A DNA stretch of 64,000 bases from Methylobacterium sp. W2 (GTDB taxonomy: Bacteria; Pseudomonadota; Alphaproteobacteria; Rhizobiales; Beijerinckiaceae). Of this stretch, positions 28,365 through 37,960 are shown one piece after another (positions within the stretch are counted from its first letter, which is position 1; the number at the start of each line of letters is the position of its first letter). The stretch lies in the NCBI RefSeq assembly GCF_020662345.1, contig NZ_VMOA01000019.1, forward strand, positions 1-64,000. The letters are read 5' to 3'. The notes under the pieces were generated by a model. The model did not search any database. It was not told where the DNA came from and saw only the letters and a program-made list of their open reading frames with translations. The translations under genes and the position numbers were made by a program.

Positions 28365-29870
28365 TCAGTAGTTGTAGGCGCGCTCGCCGTGGTCGGCGAT
28401 GTCGAGGCCTTCGCGCTCTTCGTCCTGGGTCACGCGCAGACCGATGGTCAGGTCGACGAGCTTGTACAGGATGGCGGAGCCGATGCCGGACCACAGGATG
28501 GTGAAGCCGACGGCCTTACCCTGGGCCAGGAGTTGCGCCGCCATGTCGTAGGCGCCGACAGCCAGTTCGCCGGGCTTGCTGGTGTAGTCGGGGATGCCGA
28601 CGCCGCCGAGGTCCGGGCTCACCAGGATGCCGGTGGCCAGGGCGCCGAGGATGCCGCCGATGCAGTGGACGCCGAAGACGTCGAGGGAGTCGTCGTAGCC
28701 GAGGGCGTTCTTCACCGTGGAGCACATGATGAAGCAGGCGCCACCGGCGACGAGGCCGAGGACGATCGAGCCCATCGGACCGGCAAAGCCGGCGGCGGGC
28801 GTGACGGCGACGAGGCCGGCGATGGCCCCCGACAGCATGCCCAGGAGCGAGGGCTTGCCCTTGAGCATCCACTCCACGAACAGCCAGGAGACGGCGGCGG
28901 CGGCGGTGGCGACGAAGGTGTTGATCATGGCCAGACCCGCGGAGCCGTTGGCTTCGAGGTTCGAACCGGCGTTGAAGCCGAACCAGCCGACCCAGAGGAG
29001 CGAGGCGCCGATGGTGGTCATGGTTAGCGAGTGCGGGGCGAGCAGGTCACGGCCGTAGCCGATGCGCTTGCCGAGCATCAGGCAGCCGACGAAGCCGGCG
29101 ATACCCGCATTGATGTGCACGACGGTGCCGCCGGCGAAGTCGAGGGCGCCCCACTTGAAGATCATGCCGGCATCGGCGTTGACCGCGTCGAGAGCGGCCT
29201 GCGCCGTCGCCTTGGAAGCGTCGTCGGTAGCAGCGGCCAGGGCCTTGGCGGCGTCGCCGACGAGGTCGGGACCACCCCAGTACCAGACCATGTGTGCCAT
29301 CGGGAAGTAGATCAGCGTGACCCACAGCACCGAGAACACGAGCAGGGCGGAGAACTTCATGCGCTCGGCGAAGGCGCCGACGATGAGGCCGGGCGTGATC
29401 ATCGCGAACGTCATCTGGAAGCAGATGTAGACGTATTCGGGAATGACGACACCGTTGGAGAAGGTCGCCACGGTGGTGGACGGGTCGACGCCCTTCAGGA
29501 AGACCTTGGAGAAGCCGCCGACGAAATCGTTGAGACCGCCGCCGTTGGTGAAGGCCATGCTGTAGCCGAAAGCGACCCACAGAAGGCAGACGATGGAGGC
29601 GATGGCGAAGACCTGCGTCAGCACCGAGAGCATGTTCTTGGTGCGCACGAGGCCACCGTAGAACAGCGCGAGGCCGGGCACGGTCATCAGGAGCACGAGG
29701 ACGGCCGAGACCATCATCCAGGCGGTATCGCCCTTGTTGGGAACGGGCGCGGCGGCGGCCGGCGCCGCGACGACTTCTGGGGTCGGCGACTGTGCGAGGG
29801 ATGGCTCGACGAACAGGAGGGCCAGCGCGGCGCCTCCCATCCCGAGCGCAAGGGCATTGCGAAGTTTCAT
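28365..29870 (-). CDS. amtB: Ammonium transporter AmtB
   Basis: Trimeric inner-membrane channel for NH4+/NH3. 501 residues: a cleavable N-terminal signal (ends SLAQ), a short Pro/Ala linker, then 11 TM helices. Seen: DTAWMMVSAVLVLLMTVPGL, FYGGLVRTKN, the two pore histidines in VVHINAGIAGFVG and FGVHCIGGILGALA, and the cytosolic C-terminal tail that GlnK plugs into. It follows glnK on the minus strand with an 88-base gap, the classic nitrogen-control pair, and ends at a strong terminator. Confidence 0.97.
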   Translation of the reverse strand: MKLRNALALGMGGAALALLFVEPSLAQSPTPEVVAAPAAAAPVPNKGDTAWMMVSAVLVLLMTVPGLALFYGGLVRTKNMLSVLTQVFAIASIVCLLWVAFGYSMAFTNGGGLNDFVGGFSKVFLKGVDPSTTVATFSNGVVIPEYVYICFQMTFAMITPGLIVGAFAERMKFSALLVFSVLWVTLIYFPMAHMVWYWGGPDLVGDAAKALAAATDDASKATAQAALDAVNADAGMIFKWGALDFAGGTVVHINAGIAGFVGCLMLGKRIGYGRDLLAPHSLTMTTIGASLLWVGWFGFNAGSNLEANGSAGLAMINTFVATAAAAVSWLFVEWMLKGKPSLLGMLSGAIAGLVAVTPAAGFAGPMGSIVLGLVAGGACFIMCSTVKNALGYDDSLDVFGVHCIGGILGALATGILVSPDLGGVGIPDYTSKPGELAVGAYDMAAQLLAQGKAVGFTILWSGIGSAILYKLVDLTIGLRVTQDEEREGLDIADHGERAYNY

Positions 29871-29958
29871 GGAAACGGAACTCCCGGTCGCGGTGCGATG
29901 ATGACGTGAAGGAAGGAGGAGGAAGCGGGCCGGAGCGTTGTCCGGCCGGGGCGGTGGC

Positions 29959-30297
29959 TCAGAGCGCGTCGACGTCGGTCTCGCCGGTGCGGATGCGGAC
30001 GGCCTTCTCGAGGGGCACGACGAAGATCTTCCCGTCGCCGATCTGGCCGGTGCGGGCGGCGGCGGCGATGGCGTCGATGACGCTGCTGGTGAGATCGGAC
30101 GCGACCGCGACCTCGATCTTCAGCTTCGGCAGGAAGCTCACGGCATATTCGGCGCCGCGGTAGATTTCGGTGTGGCCCTTCTGGCGGCCATAACCCTTGA
30201 CCTCGGTCACCGTGAGGCCGTGGACGCCGATTCCGGTCAGCGCATCCCTGACCTCCTCGAGCTTGAACGGCTTGATGATAGCCATCACGATCTTCAT
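29959..30297 (-). CDS. glnK: Nitrogen regulatory protein P-II (GlnK)
   Basis: Trimeric signal protein that reports nitrogen and 2-oxoglutarate state and blocks AmtB when nitrogen is plentiful. 112 residues: MKIVMAIIKPFKLEEVRDAL, the T-loop GYGRQKGHTEIYRGAEY with the uridylylation Tyr at about 51, and the C-terminal signature GDGKIFVVPLEKAVRIRTGE. ATG at 30297 is fixed by the family; GGGGGC lies upstream. First gene of the glnK-amtB operon. I looked for a sigma-54 promoter (GG-N10-GC) just upstream and found no convincing one. Confidence 0.97.
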   Translation of the reverse strand: MKIVMAIIKPFKLEEVRDALTGIGVHGLTVTEVKGYGRQKGHTEIYRGAEYAVSFLPKLKIEVAVASDLTSSVIDAIAAAARTGQIGDGKIFVVPLEKAVRIRTGETDVDAL

Positions 30298-30580
30298 GGG
30301 CGGCGCCCCCTTTTGTTCTGGATGCCCCCGGCCGCCGGCCCGATCTGCGTCGCGGCCTGGCAATCCGGCATTTCGCACCAGCCGGAATGGCCAAGCGATC
30401 GGCGCCCATCATTCAAGGACTATGCCAAAAGGAACTTTTCCCCCCTTTGCTGTTCTGCACACAAAATGATCGATCACTGACGCGTGATCGTGCGATTCTT
30501 TTGCTGTAATCGCCTAAATAATGACCATTCAGACGATATCGTGAGCAGATTGGCAGCCCGTAAAGCAAAGCTCGCGGCGT

Positions 30581-31450
30581 TTAGGAGCCGTCCCCGGTCG
30601 GCCGGATCAAGCCCTCCTGGGCGACCGACGCCACGAGCTCTCCTGCCCTCGTGAAGATCGATCCCCTGGCGAAACCGCGCGCGCCCGAGGCGGTGGGGCT
30701 CTCCTGAGCGTAAAGCAGCCATTCGTCGGCGCGGAAGGGACGGTGAAACCAGAGGGCGTGATCGAGGCTCGCGGATTGGATGGTCGCATCGAACACCGTC
30801 TGGCCGTGGGGGATCAGCGTCGCGTCCAGCAGCATCAGGTCGGAGGCATAGGCGAGGACGGCCCTGTGGATGGCCGGGTCGTCCGGCAGGCGCGCCCCGG
30901 CCCGGAGCCAGACATGGAAGCGGGGCTCGCGCGGTTCGCGCGACATGTACCGCTCCACCTCCACCGGCCTCAGCGCGATCGGGGTGGCACGCCCGAGATA
31001 GGCGCGCTTCGTCGCCGGGATCGACGGCCCTGCCTGCGCGGCCAAAGCGGGGGCGTCGAGCAGCGCCTCGGGCCCCGGCACGTCCGGCATCACGATCTGA
31101 TGGACGAGCCCGTCCTCTTCGGTGTGGAACGAGGCCGACAGGGTGAAGATCGCGCGGCCGTGCTGATGGGCCACGACCCGCCGCGTGGCGAAGCTGCGCC
31201 CGTCGCGGATGCGTTCCACCGCGTAGTCGATCGGCGCGGCCGGGTCGCCGGCGAGGATGAAATAGGCATGGAGGGAATGCGGCGGCCGGCTTGCCTCCAC
31301 CGTGCGCGATGCGGCGACGAGGGCTTGCCCCAGAACTTGGCCGCCAAACACCCGGAACCAGCCGGTCTCGATGCTCTGGCCTCGGAAGAGGTTCTCGTCG
31401 AGGCGTGCGAGGTCGAGGCAAGCGAGGAGTTCGTCGACGGATCCGGTCAT
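30581..31450 (-). CDS. tesB: Acyl-CoA thioesterase II (TesB)
   Basis: Hydrolyses acyl-CoA to free fatty acid and CoA. 289 residues with two hot-dog domains: RGQSIETGWFRVFGGQVLGQAL and the first-domain HSLHAYFILAGD, then the second-domain block ASDLMLLDATLIPHG and SLDHALWFHRPFRADEWLLY with the Asp and other catalytic residues of E. coli TesB. ATG at 31450 is chosen because AAAGG lies 6 bases upstream; nine further codons are open. Neighbours are unrelated; it diverges from the UbiH-type gene. Confidence 0.93.
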   Translation of the reverse strand: MTGSVDELLACLDLARLDENLFRGQSIETGWFRVFGGQVLGQALVAASRTVEASRPPHSLHAYFILAGDPAAPIDYAVERIRDGRSFATRRVVAHQHGRAIFTLSASFHTEEDGLVHQIVMPDVPGPEALLDAPALAAQAGPSIPATKRAYLGRATPIALRPVEVERYMSREPREPRFHVWLRAGARLPDDPAIHRAVLAYASDLMLLDATLIPHGQTVFDATIQSASLDHALWFHRPFRADEWLLYAQESPTASGARGFARGSIFTRAGELVASVAQEGLIRPTGDGS

Positions 31451-31635
31451 GCGGGCCTTTCGCCGGGCTGAGGTCATCGATGCGGCCGTGCATCACGGCT
31501 CTGCCGGAGAGGGAATCGCCACAGCTCGCCCGGAATGCAAGGCTCACTCGTCCATTCCGACGACGCGGACCCTCCCATGACGCATCATGCTTCGTTCTCG
31601 CGCGTTGCCTCCGGCGCGGCGGGGTGCCACTCCCC

Positions 31636-32982
31636 ATGTCTCTGATCGCAGGCCGTGGGAATGGGGACGAGGCAAAGGGCATGAGCGGAACGGGGATGGG
31701 CGGGACGGGGATGAGTGGATCGATGCAAGGCGGCGCGCCCCGCAAGGTGGCCATCGCCGGCGGCGGCATTCCCGGTCTCAGTCTGGCCCTGGCCCTGCGC
31801 CAGGCTCACGGCGATGCCCTGGACGTCACCGTCTTCGATCCGGGACTGGATCGTGCGGCGCTCCGGCATCGGGGGCGTGCCTTCGCCGTGGCGGCCGGCG
31901 GCCGGCGCATGCTGACGCGGTTGGGAATCTGGGCCGACATCGCCCATGCGGCCGAACCGATTCTCGACATGGCGATCAGCGACAGCCGGCTGACCGATCC
32001 GGTGAGACCGGTCTTCCTGACCTTCGGCCGGGACGGCACGGGCGAAGCGCCACTCGCAGGGGAGCCCTTCGCCCATATGGTCGAGGCCGAATTCCTCGCC
32101 GATGCCCTGCTGGCGGCATCGAGAGCTGTTGGCGTCGGCTTCGAGCCGGTCGGCATCCGCCACGCGCAGGCGGACGGCCGGAGCATCGCCCTCGCGTTGT
32201 CCGACGGGCGCGAGGCGGGCGCGACCTTGCTGGTCGCCGCGGACGGAGCGCGCTCGAGGCTGCGCGAAGCGGCCGGCATCGGTTGGGTCGGCCGGTCCTA
32301 TCCGCAGAGGGGCATCGTCGCCACGATCGGGCATGAACGCCCCCATGGCGGCCGGGCCTTCGAGCATTTCCTGCCGAGCGGTCCCTTCGCCATCCTGCCC
32401 CTGGTCGATGGCGGTGCGCTCGGCCACCGCTCCTCCATCGTCTGGACGGAGCGGGCAGCGGATGTGGACGCGCTGATCGGCGGAAGCCCGGAGGACACCC
32501 TCGCGGAGATCGAACGCCGCTTCGGGCTCAATCTCGGCTGTCTCGTCATCGAGGATGGGCCGAGCGCCCATCCGCTGTCCCTCGGCATGGCGCGAAGCTT
32601 TCGGGGCGAGCGGCTCGCCCTGCTCGGCGATGCCGCCCACGTCATCCACCCGATCGCCGGCCAGGGGCTGAATCTTGGCCTCGCCGACGCCGCGTCCCTG
32701 GCGGAGGAGATCACGGAAGCCCTGCGCCTCGGCCTCGATCCGGGAGCGAAGGATGTGCTGCAGCGCTATGAGCGAAGCCGGCGCTTTGCCACCTTCGCCA
32801 TGGCGGCCGCCACGGACGGGCTGAACCGCCTGTTCTCCAACGACTTCCTGCCGGTTCGCCTCATGCGCGATCTCGGGCTCGGCCTCGTCGACCGGATGCC
32901 GGGCTTGAAGTCGGTGTTCATCGGCGAGGCGTCGGCTTCGCGGGCGGCCTCGCCCCGGCTGATGCGGGGCGAGGCGTTGTGA
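31636..32982 (+). CDS. FAD-dependent monooxygenase of the UbiH/UbiF type
   Basis: Aromatic-ring hydroxylase, most likely in ubiquinone synthesis. Up to 448 residues: a Gly/Met/Ser-rich N-terminus, the FAD-binding GxGxxG in VAIAGGGIPGLSLALAL, the DG motif AADGARSRLREA, and the GD motif LLGDAAHVIHPIAGQGLNLG that marks the UbiH/Coq6 family. The true start is uncertain: ATG at 31636, 31681 (with GAGG 8 bases upstream) or 31723 are all in frame, and the family usually has about 400 residues, which favours the later ones. Three ubiquinone hydroxylases share this fold, so the ring position cannot be assigned. Confidence 0.85.
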   Translation: MSLIAGRGNGDEAKGMSGTGMGGTGMSGSMQGGAPRKVAIAGGGIPGLSLALALRQAHGDALDVTVFDPGLDRAALRHRGRAFAVAAGGRRMLTRLGIWADIAHAAEPILDMAISDSRLTDPVRPVFLTFGRDGTGEAPLAGEPFAHMVEAEFLADALLAASRAVGVGFEPVGIRHAQADGRSIALALSDGREAGATLLVAADGARSRLREAAGIGWVGRSYPQRGIVATIGHERPHGGRAFEHFLPSGPFAILPLVDGGALGHRSSIVWTERAADVDALIGGSPEDTLAEIERRFGLNLGCLVIEDGPSAHPLSLGMARSFRGERLALLGDAAHVIHPIAGQGLNLGLADAASLAEEITEALRLGLDPGAKDVLQRYERSRRFATFAMAAATDGLNRLFSNDFLPVRLMRDLGLGLVDRMPGLKSVFIGEASASRAASPRLMRGEAL

Positions 32983-33024
32983 GACGGTCTCACCGCCTGT
33001 TTGTGTCGTCGTTCCAAGGCATTG

Positions 33025-33200
33025 CCTCATCCTGAGGCGCCGCGTAGCGGCCTCGAAGGAGGCTTCCAGGGATCGCGTGACGACTGGAAGCTCCTTCGAG
33101 GCCCTTTGCTCGAGCAAAGGGCACCTCAGGATGAGGTCGTCGGCTTGGATGATCGACTTTTGCAGATAATCCGCTTCGGCATCAGCACCGCTGAGAGATC
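33025..33200. repeat. Interspersed palindromic repeat, family I, copy B
   Basis: Palindromic core 33025-33136: CCTCATCCTGAGGCGCC ... GGCACCTCAGGATGAGG style ends, with inner arms CCTCGAAGGAGG and CTCCTTCGAGG and a hairpin CCTTTGCTCGAGCAAAGG. The tail 33137-33200 matches, in opposite orientation, the flank of copy A. It lies between the UbiH-type gene and ppa, downstream of both, where it could act as a convergent terminator or mRNA-stabilising element. Confidence 0.8.
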
Positions 33201-33215
33201 CGATCGAAAAGGCTC

Positions 33216-33752
33216 TCAGGCCTTCTCGGTCTTGGCGCGCTCGATACCCTCGAGGATGAGGCGATGGGCTTCGGCCTTGTCGCCCCAGCGCTTGATCTTC
33301 ACCCACTTGCCGGGCTCCAGATCCTTGTAGTGCTCGAAGAAGTGCTGGATCTGCTGGATCGTGATCTCCGGCAGGTCGGTGTAGTTCTCGATCCGGTTGT
33401 AGCGCATCGTCAGGTGGCGGGACGGCACGGCGATGATCTTCTCGTCCTCACCGGCATTGTCCTCCATCACGAGGACGCCCACCGGGCGGACGCTGATGAC
33501 CGCGCCGGGCGCGATGGCGCGCGTATTGGCCACGAGTACGTCGCAGGGATCGCCGTCGCCCGAGAGGGTGTGCGGGATGAAGCCGTAATTCCCCGGGTAA
33601 TGCATCGCGGTATAGAGAAACCGGTCGACCACAAGCGCACCCGATTCCTTGTCCATCTCGTACTTGATCGGATCGCCGCCGATCGGCACTTCGATGATGA
33701 CGTTAACGTCGTCCGGCGGGTTCTTTCCGATCGAGATGGAGTCGATGATCAT
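33216..33752 (-). CDS. ppa: Inorganic pyrophosphatase, family I
   Basis: Splits pyrophosphate to phosphate in the cytosol and so drives biosynthetic reactions. 178 residues: [42 protein letters not shown] containing the family signature D-x-D-P-x-D with the metal-binding Asp residues, and a C-terminal [17 protein letters not shown]. The start at 33752 is fixed by the conserved N-terminus MIIDSISIG. It stands alone between repeat-containing gaps. Confidence 0.97.
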   Translation of the reverse strand: MIIDSISIGKNPPDDVNVIIEVPIGGDPIKYEMDKESGALVVDRFLYTAMHYPGNYGFIPHTLSGDGDPCDVLVANTRAIAPGAVISVRPVGVLVMEDNAGEDEKIIAVPSRHLTMRYNRIENYTDLPEITIQQIQHFFEHYKDLEPGKWVKIKRWGDKAEAHRLILEGIERAKTEKA

Positions 33753-34410
33753 GGGGTCCTCGCTCGAGCCTGCAGCAATTCAAGGCGCTGTTTCGGCGTC
33801 TCTTAAATCCCTTCCGCGATAAAGGAAATCGACCTTGGCCCGATGCGCGGGGCTTTTGCGGCTTATCGTAACCGCCGCGCGCCCTTTCGGCCCCGCATGC
33901 CCCACCCATACGGTCGGGGGCGACGGCATTCACGAAGTTCGCGGGAAGCCCTGCCCTCCTCCCCCATGCGGGGAGGCTGCAGAGCCACACCCACGCGTAA
34001 CCTCTCCCCACAAGGGGGCTACGATGTTCTCTCACCTCGCGGGCGGCTCGGGTCCCCTCTCCTAGAAGGAGAGGGACAGGGTGAGGTGTGCGACCTCTCC
34101 GGAGATGGACCACACCTCACCCCAGCCCTCTCCTTCCAGGAGAGGGAGCTCGTTGCGCTTCATGTCGAACGCTCTGGCGTAGGGGCACAGCCGTGCAGCA
34201 GATGTGCGAATCCGATATACAAGGGGGAAAGGGACGCGCTCTGCTCCGCGAGACCAGATGGGTGAATCCGAAAACCATCCAGGTGAAAGAGCTGGGGTGT
34301 GCCTCGCGTTCCCCCGTGGATGACTTCGATCATACTCGTCCCAATCGTGGCTGTACCCGTCAAGGCTATATGATCCGCCAGCGATCGGGGGCCGAGCCCA
34401 CGGATCAGGA
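33753..34410. other. 658-base gene-free region with a compound repeat
   Basis: No credible gene: the open frames here are low-complexity or antisense to repeats. From about 33950 to 34240 it is alignable with 46999-47325: a CCTCC-CCCC-GGGGAGG palindrome, GGCTACGAT, the family II core at 34055-34146, and GGGTGAATCC-like and AAAGGGACGCG tails occur in the same order in both. The first 200 bases would hold the ppa promoter. Confidence 0.6.
34055..34146. repeat. Family II palindromic repeat, solo copy 1
   Basis: 92 bases from CCCTCTCCTAGAAGGAGAGGG to CCCTCTCCTTCCAGGAGAGGG, each end a near-perfect palindrome of its own, with GGGTGAGGTG / CACCTCACCC arms inside. Same length as the copies at 47141-47232 and in the 50-kb array. 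Confidence 0.85.
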
Positions 34411-34746
34411 TTACTTCCGATCCGATCCGAACCAGCGCCGCCAGACCCCCTCGATCCAGCGGGCCGAGCGTTCGAGCGGGACCTTGAGTGCGGGAATATC
34501 CTGGCTGAGGAGGGCGAGGCCCACGGGCAGCATCCAGAGCCCGAGCACCGGCAGGATCGAGAAGATGCCACCGAGGATGAACAGGATCGCCGCACCGATT
34601 CTCACCCAGCGGCGAGACGGCTCGCGCAGCCATTCGATGGCACGCCGCAACCGATCGGGCAGTTTCTCGGTGAGGCGGGTGACGCGGTCGTCCCAATCCT
34701 GCGCCGTGCAATCCCGGCGTGGCAGATTCTGCTGGCTGGCGGTCAT
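34411..34746 (-). CDS. Small membrane protein with a PGPGW-like transmembrane region
   Basis: 111 residues: a basic, helical N-terminal half (LTEKLPDRLRRAIEWLREPS), then two hydrophobic segments around IGAAILFILGGIFSILPVLG and WMLPVGLALL, and a short basic tail. This fits the putative PGPGW-type small membrane proteins that are often mislabelled as tryptophan synthase beta subunit. Function unknown; probably inner membrane. It begins with the ATG at 34746 and is followed by the GNAT gene upstream on the same strand, 123 bases away. Confidence 0.75.
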   Translation of the reverse strand: MTASQQNLPRRDCTAQDWDDRVTRLTEKLPDRLRRAIEWLREPSRRWVRIGAAILFILGGIFSILPVLGLWMLPVGLALLSQDIPALKVPLERSARWIEGVWRRWFGSDRK

Positions 34747-34869
34747 CGTGGTCCTTGATCCGGCGCGGGGGCGTCGCGACGCGTTCCCGGCCGATGGGAA
34801 CGGCTTCGTCCGGGCACAGGATCAACGTGCCGCCCCGCCTTCAGGGTTCCCCGAAGACGGGATCGGGTC

Positions 34870-35376
34870 TCAGTCGAAGCGGTAGGCCACTTTGGAGAGA
34901 ACGGCGCCGGCCATGCGGTCGACGGCCTCGGCCACCTTCATGCCCCCGAGACCCGCATAGAAGCCGCAGGCACGCTCGTTGCCCGCCAGGGTCCAGACCC
35001 CGATCCGCGTCAGCCCATGGTCGGCGAGGTCGTTGCGGATAGCGCGGAACAGGCGCCGGCCGAGGCCCAGACCCTGATAGGCCGGCAGGATGTAGAGTTC
35101 GTCCACCTCCCCCGAGGCCTTGAGGGCGCCGCCCCGCGCCTGCCCGTAGATCGCGTATCCGACGACCTCGTCGCCGATCTCGACCACCACCAAGGGCCGA
35201 TTCCGCTGGGCCGCGCCGAGCCACCATTGGGAGGGGCGCTGGGAGATCATCCGCTCCAGGGACACGCCGGGGATGATGCCGCGATAGGCCTCCCGCCAGG
35301 TTTCGTCGAAGACGTCGCTCAACCGATCGGCGTCTCCCGGACGGGCGCGGCGGATGCTGGTGGTGCTCGTCTTCAT
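34870..35376 (-). CDS. GNAT-family N-acetyltransferase
   Basis: 168-residue GNAT domain: SIRRARPGDADRLSDVFDETW at the start, VDELYILPAYQGLGLGRRLF with the acetyl-CoA loop Q-x-x-G-x-G, and GNERACGFYAGLGGMK as motif B. The mid part YRGIIPGVSLERM resembles N-acetyltransferases that act on amino-group toxins or amines, but the substrate cannot be named. ATG at 35376 is chosen; the frame extends 68 codons further without GNAT similarity. Confidence 0.87.
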   Translation of the reverse strand: MKTSTTSIRRARPGDADRLSDVFDETWREAYRGIIPGVSLERMISQRPSQWWLGAAQRNRPLVVVEIGDEVVGYAIYGQARGGALKASGEVDELYILPAYQGLGLGRRLFRAIRNDLADHGLTRIGVWTLAGNERACGFYAGLGGMKVAEAVDRMAGAVLSKVAYRFD

Positions 35377-35582
35377 GACTGTCCCTACGCTTGGTGGAAA
35401 CGGGAACGATCGCGCATCGAAATCCACGATACGGGCATGATGAAGGCAAGCCGGATGCCGAGTTCCGAAAAGCGCGCTACTTGAGGCTCGGATGGCGCGA
35501 TTCGACGACATCCGTTTGCCGGACGCTGCCCCGGCTGTTAGAGCCGCCAGACGTTCCTCTCGACAGGTGCCCGCCGCCACCC

Positions 35583-36308
35583 GTGTTCAACAGATTCATC
35601 AAGCCCGAGATCCGCTATGCCCGGCGCATGGCGCGGATCGCCCGCTTCGAGCAGCCGATCGCCGGCCGGGGGGCGCGCATGCGGGCCTGGGCCAACATGC
35701 TGCTCGTGGATCACGGCGTCTTCCGGCTGGCCTATCTCAACCGCCACAAGATCGGCACCGGGAAGGTCTGGCGCTCGGCCCAGCCGACGCCGCACCAGCT
35801 CGCCTGGTTCCGGCGGCAGGGCGTGCGGACGGTGATCTCCCTGCGCGGCGGCCGCGAGCACGGCTCCTGGCCGCTCCAGCGCGAGGCCTGCGCGCAGCAG
35901 GGGCTGGACCTCGTCGAGTTCGTCCTGCGCTCGCGCGAGGCACCGTCGAAGGAGACAATCCTCGGCGCGAAAGCCTTTTTCGACGGGGTCCAGTATCCCG
36001 CCGTGATGCATTGCAAGTCCGGGGCGGACCGGGCCGGTCTCGGCGCCGCCCTGTTCCTCATCCTGCACGAAGGCGTGCCGGTCTCGGAGGCGATGGGGCA
36101 GCTCTCGGCCCGGTACGGCCATTTCCGCTTCGCCAAGACCGGGATCCTCGACGCGTTCTTCGACCTCTACCTGCGCGAGGGCGAAGCGAAGGGACTGGAT
36201 TTCCTGACCTGGGTCGAGACCGTCTACGACCCCGAGGCCCTGAAGCGCGAGTTCCGGCCGGGCTTCTGGTCCGACCTCGTGGTCGACCGGGTGATCAAGC
36301 GGGAATAG
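35583..36308 (+). CDS. Tyrosine/dual-specificity phosphatase-like protein
   Basis: 241 residues of the cysteine phosphatase superfamily. Seen: KVWRSAQPTPHQLAWFRRQG and VISLRGGREHGSW, which resemble the N-terminal half of DSP-type phosphatases with the Sor/PTP-like R-S-x-Q-P motif, and the P-loop HCKSGADRAG (about residue 142) with the HCx5R catalytic Cys and Arg. Such bacterial proteins dephosphorylate proteins, phosphoinositides or polyphosphates; the substrate is unknown. GTG at 35583 gives the start MFNRFIKPEI; an ATG at 35628 is the alternative. It converges on pheA with 15 bases between stops. Confidence 0.82.
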   Translation: MFNRFIKPEIRYARRMARIARFEQPIAGRGARMRAWANMLLVDHGVFRLAYLNRHKIGTGKVWRSAQPTPHQLAWFRRQGVRTVISLRGGREHGSWPLQREACAQQGLDLVEFVLRSREAPSKETILGAKAFFDGVQYPAVMHCKSGADRAGLGAALFLILHEGVPVSEAMGQLSARYGHFRFAKTGILDAFFDLYLREGEAKGLDFLTWVETVYDPEALKREFRPGFWSDLVVDRVIKRE

Positions 36309-36323
36309 TGCGCGTTCCGCGCG

Positions 36324-37196
36324 CTACTCCGCCGCCAGGCGCGTGGTCTCGCGGAACGGATGGGCCGGGTAGGTCCCAATGATGCGCAATTCCCGCGAGA
36401 AATAGGCGAGTTCGTCGAGCGCGCGGGCGAGGCCCGGATCTTCCGGATGGCCGTCCACCTCGGCATAGAACTGCGTTGCCGAGAACTGGCCCTCGACCAT
36501 GTAGCTCTCGAGCTTCGACATGTTGACGCCGTTGGTGGCAAATCCCCCGAGCGCCTTGTAGAGCGCCGCCGGAATGTTGCGGACGCGGAAGATGAAGCTC
36601 GTCACCGTCGGCCCCGATGCGGCCGGCACCTCCACCGCCTCGGGCGAGAACACCACGAAGCGTGTGGTGTTGTGGCTCTCGTCCTCCACGTCGCGGGCGA
36701 GGATGTCGAGCCCGTAGACGCCGGCCGCCATGGCCGGGGCCAGCGCGCCGCGGCTCGGATCGCCGGCTTCGGCGACCTCCCGCGCCGCGCCCGCCGTGTC
36801 GCCGGCGACGATGGCCTTCAGTCCGAGCCGCCGGATGATCTTGCGGCACTGTCCCAGGGCATGGACGTGGCTGTGCACCGTCCGGATCGCCTCGATTGGC
36901 GTTCCGGGAAGCGCCATCAGCTGAAAATGGATCGGCAGGAAGTGCTCGGCCACGATGTGCAGGTTCGAGCTCGGGATCAGGTGGTGGATGTCGGCGACAC
37001 GACCGGCGATGGAATTCTCGATGGGGATCATCGCCAGGGCGGCGCGGCCGTCATTCACCGCCGCGAAGGCCTCCTCGAACGAGGCGCAGGGCAGCGGCGT
37101 CCAGTCGGGATAGGCCTGGGCGCAGATGATATGCGAATTCGCGCCCGGCTCGCCCTGGTAGGAGATCGTGGTGCGGGATTCGGTCGTATCGGACAT
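36324..37196 (-). CDS. pheA: Prephenate dehydratase
   Basis: Converts prephenate to phenylpyruvate in phenylalanine synthesis. 290 residues, single-function type without chorismate mutase: ISYQGEPGANSH, MIPIENSIAGRV, the catalytic-Thr motif ESHNTTRFVVFS, and a C-terminal ACT domain with NMSKLESYMVEGQF, the ESRP-like site for phenylalanine feedback. ATG at 37196 lies 20 bases after kdsB, so the two are one operon on the minus strand; kdsB-pheA order is common in Hyphomicrobiales. Confidence 0.96.
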   Translation of the reverse strand: MSDTTESRTTISYQGEPGANSHIICAQAYPDWTPLPCASFEEAFAAVNDGRAALAMIPIENSIAGRVADIHHLIPSSNLHIVAEHFLPIHFQLMALPGTPIEAIRTVHSHVHALGQCRKIIRRLGLKAIVAGDTAGAAREVAEAGDPSRGALAPAMAAGVYGLDILARDVEDESHNTTRFVVFSPEAVEVPAASGPTVTSFIFRVRNIPAALYKALGGFATNGVNMSKLESYMVEGQFSATQFYAEVDGHPEDPGLARALDELAYFSRELRIIGTYPAHPFRETTRLAAE

Positions 37197-37216
37197 GGAG
37201 GTGATGACTCGGTTCG

Positions 37217-37960
37217 TCAGTTGAGGCGCCGGGCCAGGAGCACCGCCCGCGCCCGTTCGAGATCGGCGGGGGTGTCGACGCCCAGCGGCAGGTCGTCGAC
37301 GATGGTGGCGTCGATGCGCATGCCCGCCTCCAGCGCCCGCAACTGCTCCAGTTTCTCGCGGGTCTCGAGTTCGCCGGGGGGTATGGCCATGAAGCGCGTG
37401 AGCGCCCGGCGGCGATAGGCGTAGAGGCCGATATGGTGGAACAGCGGCCCCTCCCCCCAGGGCGCCTGCGCCCTCGTGAAATAGAGCGCGCGCAGCCGGT
37501 TCGGCCCCACATGGTGGCCGACGAGCTTCACCACGTTGGGATCGTGCCGCTCCTCGTCGCGGGTGATGATCGCGCAAAGGGTGGCGATGTCCACGGCGCG
37601 GTCCGCCAGCGGTAGGATCGCCGCGCCGATGACCGCCGGGTCGATCGTCGGCAGGTCGCCCTGCACGTTGACCACCACGTCGTGGTGTCCCTGCGGATCG
37701 ATGATGTCGAGGGCCTCGGCGAGCCGGTCCGAGCCGGAGGGATGATCGGCCCGGGTGAGGGTCGCGAGGCCGCCGACCCGCTCGATCGCCTCGACGATCT
37801 CGACGGCATCCGTGGCCACCACCACCGGCCCGATCCCGGCCTCCACGGCGCGGCGCCAGACATGGACGATCATCGGCTCACCGGCGATATCGGCCATCGG
37901 CTTGTTCGGCAGCCGGGTGGCGGCCATGCGGGCGGGAATGAGAACGAGGGGATCCGACAT
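37217..37960 (-). CDS. kdsB: 3-deoxy-manno-octulosonate cytidylyltransferase
   Basis: Activates Kdo as CMP-Kdo for lipopolysaccharide core synthesis. 247 residues: [19 protein letters not shown] at the N-terminus (nucleotide-binding), [27 protein letters not shown] and [13 protein letters not shown] with the catalytic Asp-rich segment, and [16 protein letters not shown] near the C-terminus. First gene of the kdsB-pheA unit. A 14-bp tandem repeat lies 50 bases upstream of the start. Confidence 0.96.
   Translation of the reverse strand: MSDPLVLIPARMAATRLPNKPMADIAGEPMIVHVWRRAVEAGIGPVVVATDAVEIVEAIERVGGLATLTRADHPSGSDRLAEALDIIDPQGHHDVVVNVQGDLPTIDPAVIGAAILPLADRAVDIATLCAIITRDEERHDPNVVKLVGHHVGPNRLRALYFTRAQAPWGEGPLFHHIGLYAYRRRALTRFMAIPPGELETREKLEQLRALEAGMRIDATIVDDLPLGVDTPADLERARAVLLARRLN

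Noticed and set aside
30298..30440. Sigma-54 promoter before glnK
   Set aside because: Expected for a nitrogen-control operon, but I find no GG-N10-GC element with the right context on the minus strand.
33843..34265. 140-codon plus-strand frame in the ppa upstream gap
   Set aside because: It runs through the repeat core and palindromes, is antisense to nothing conserved and has no ribosome site.
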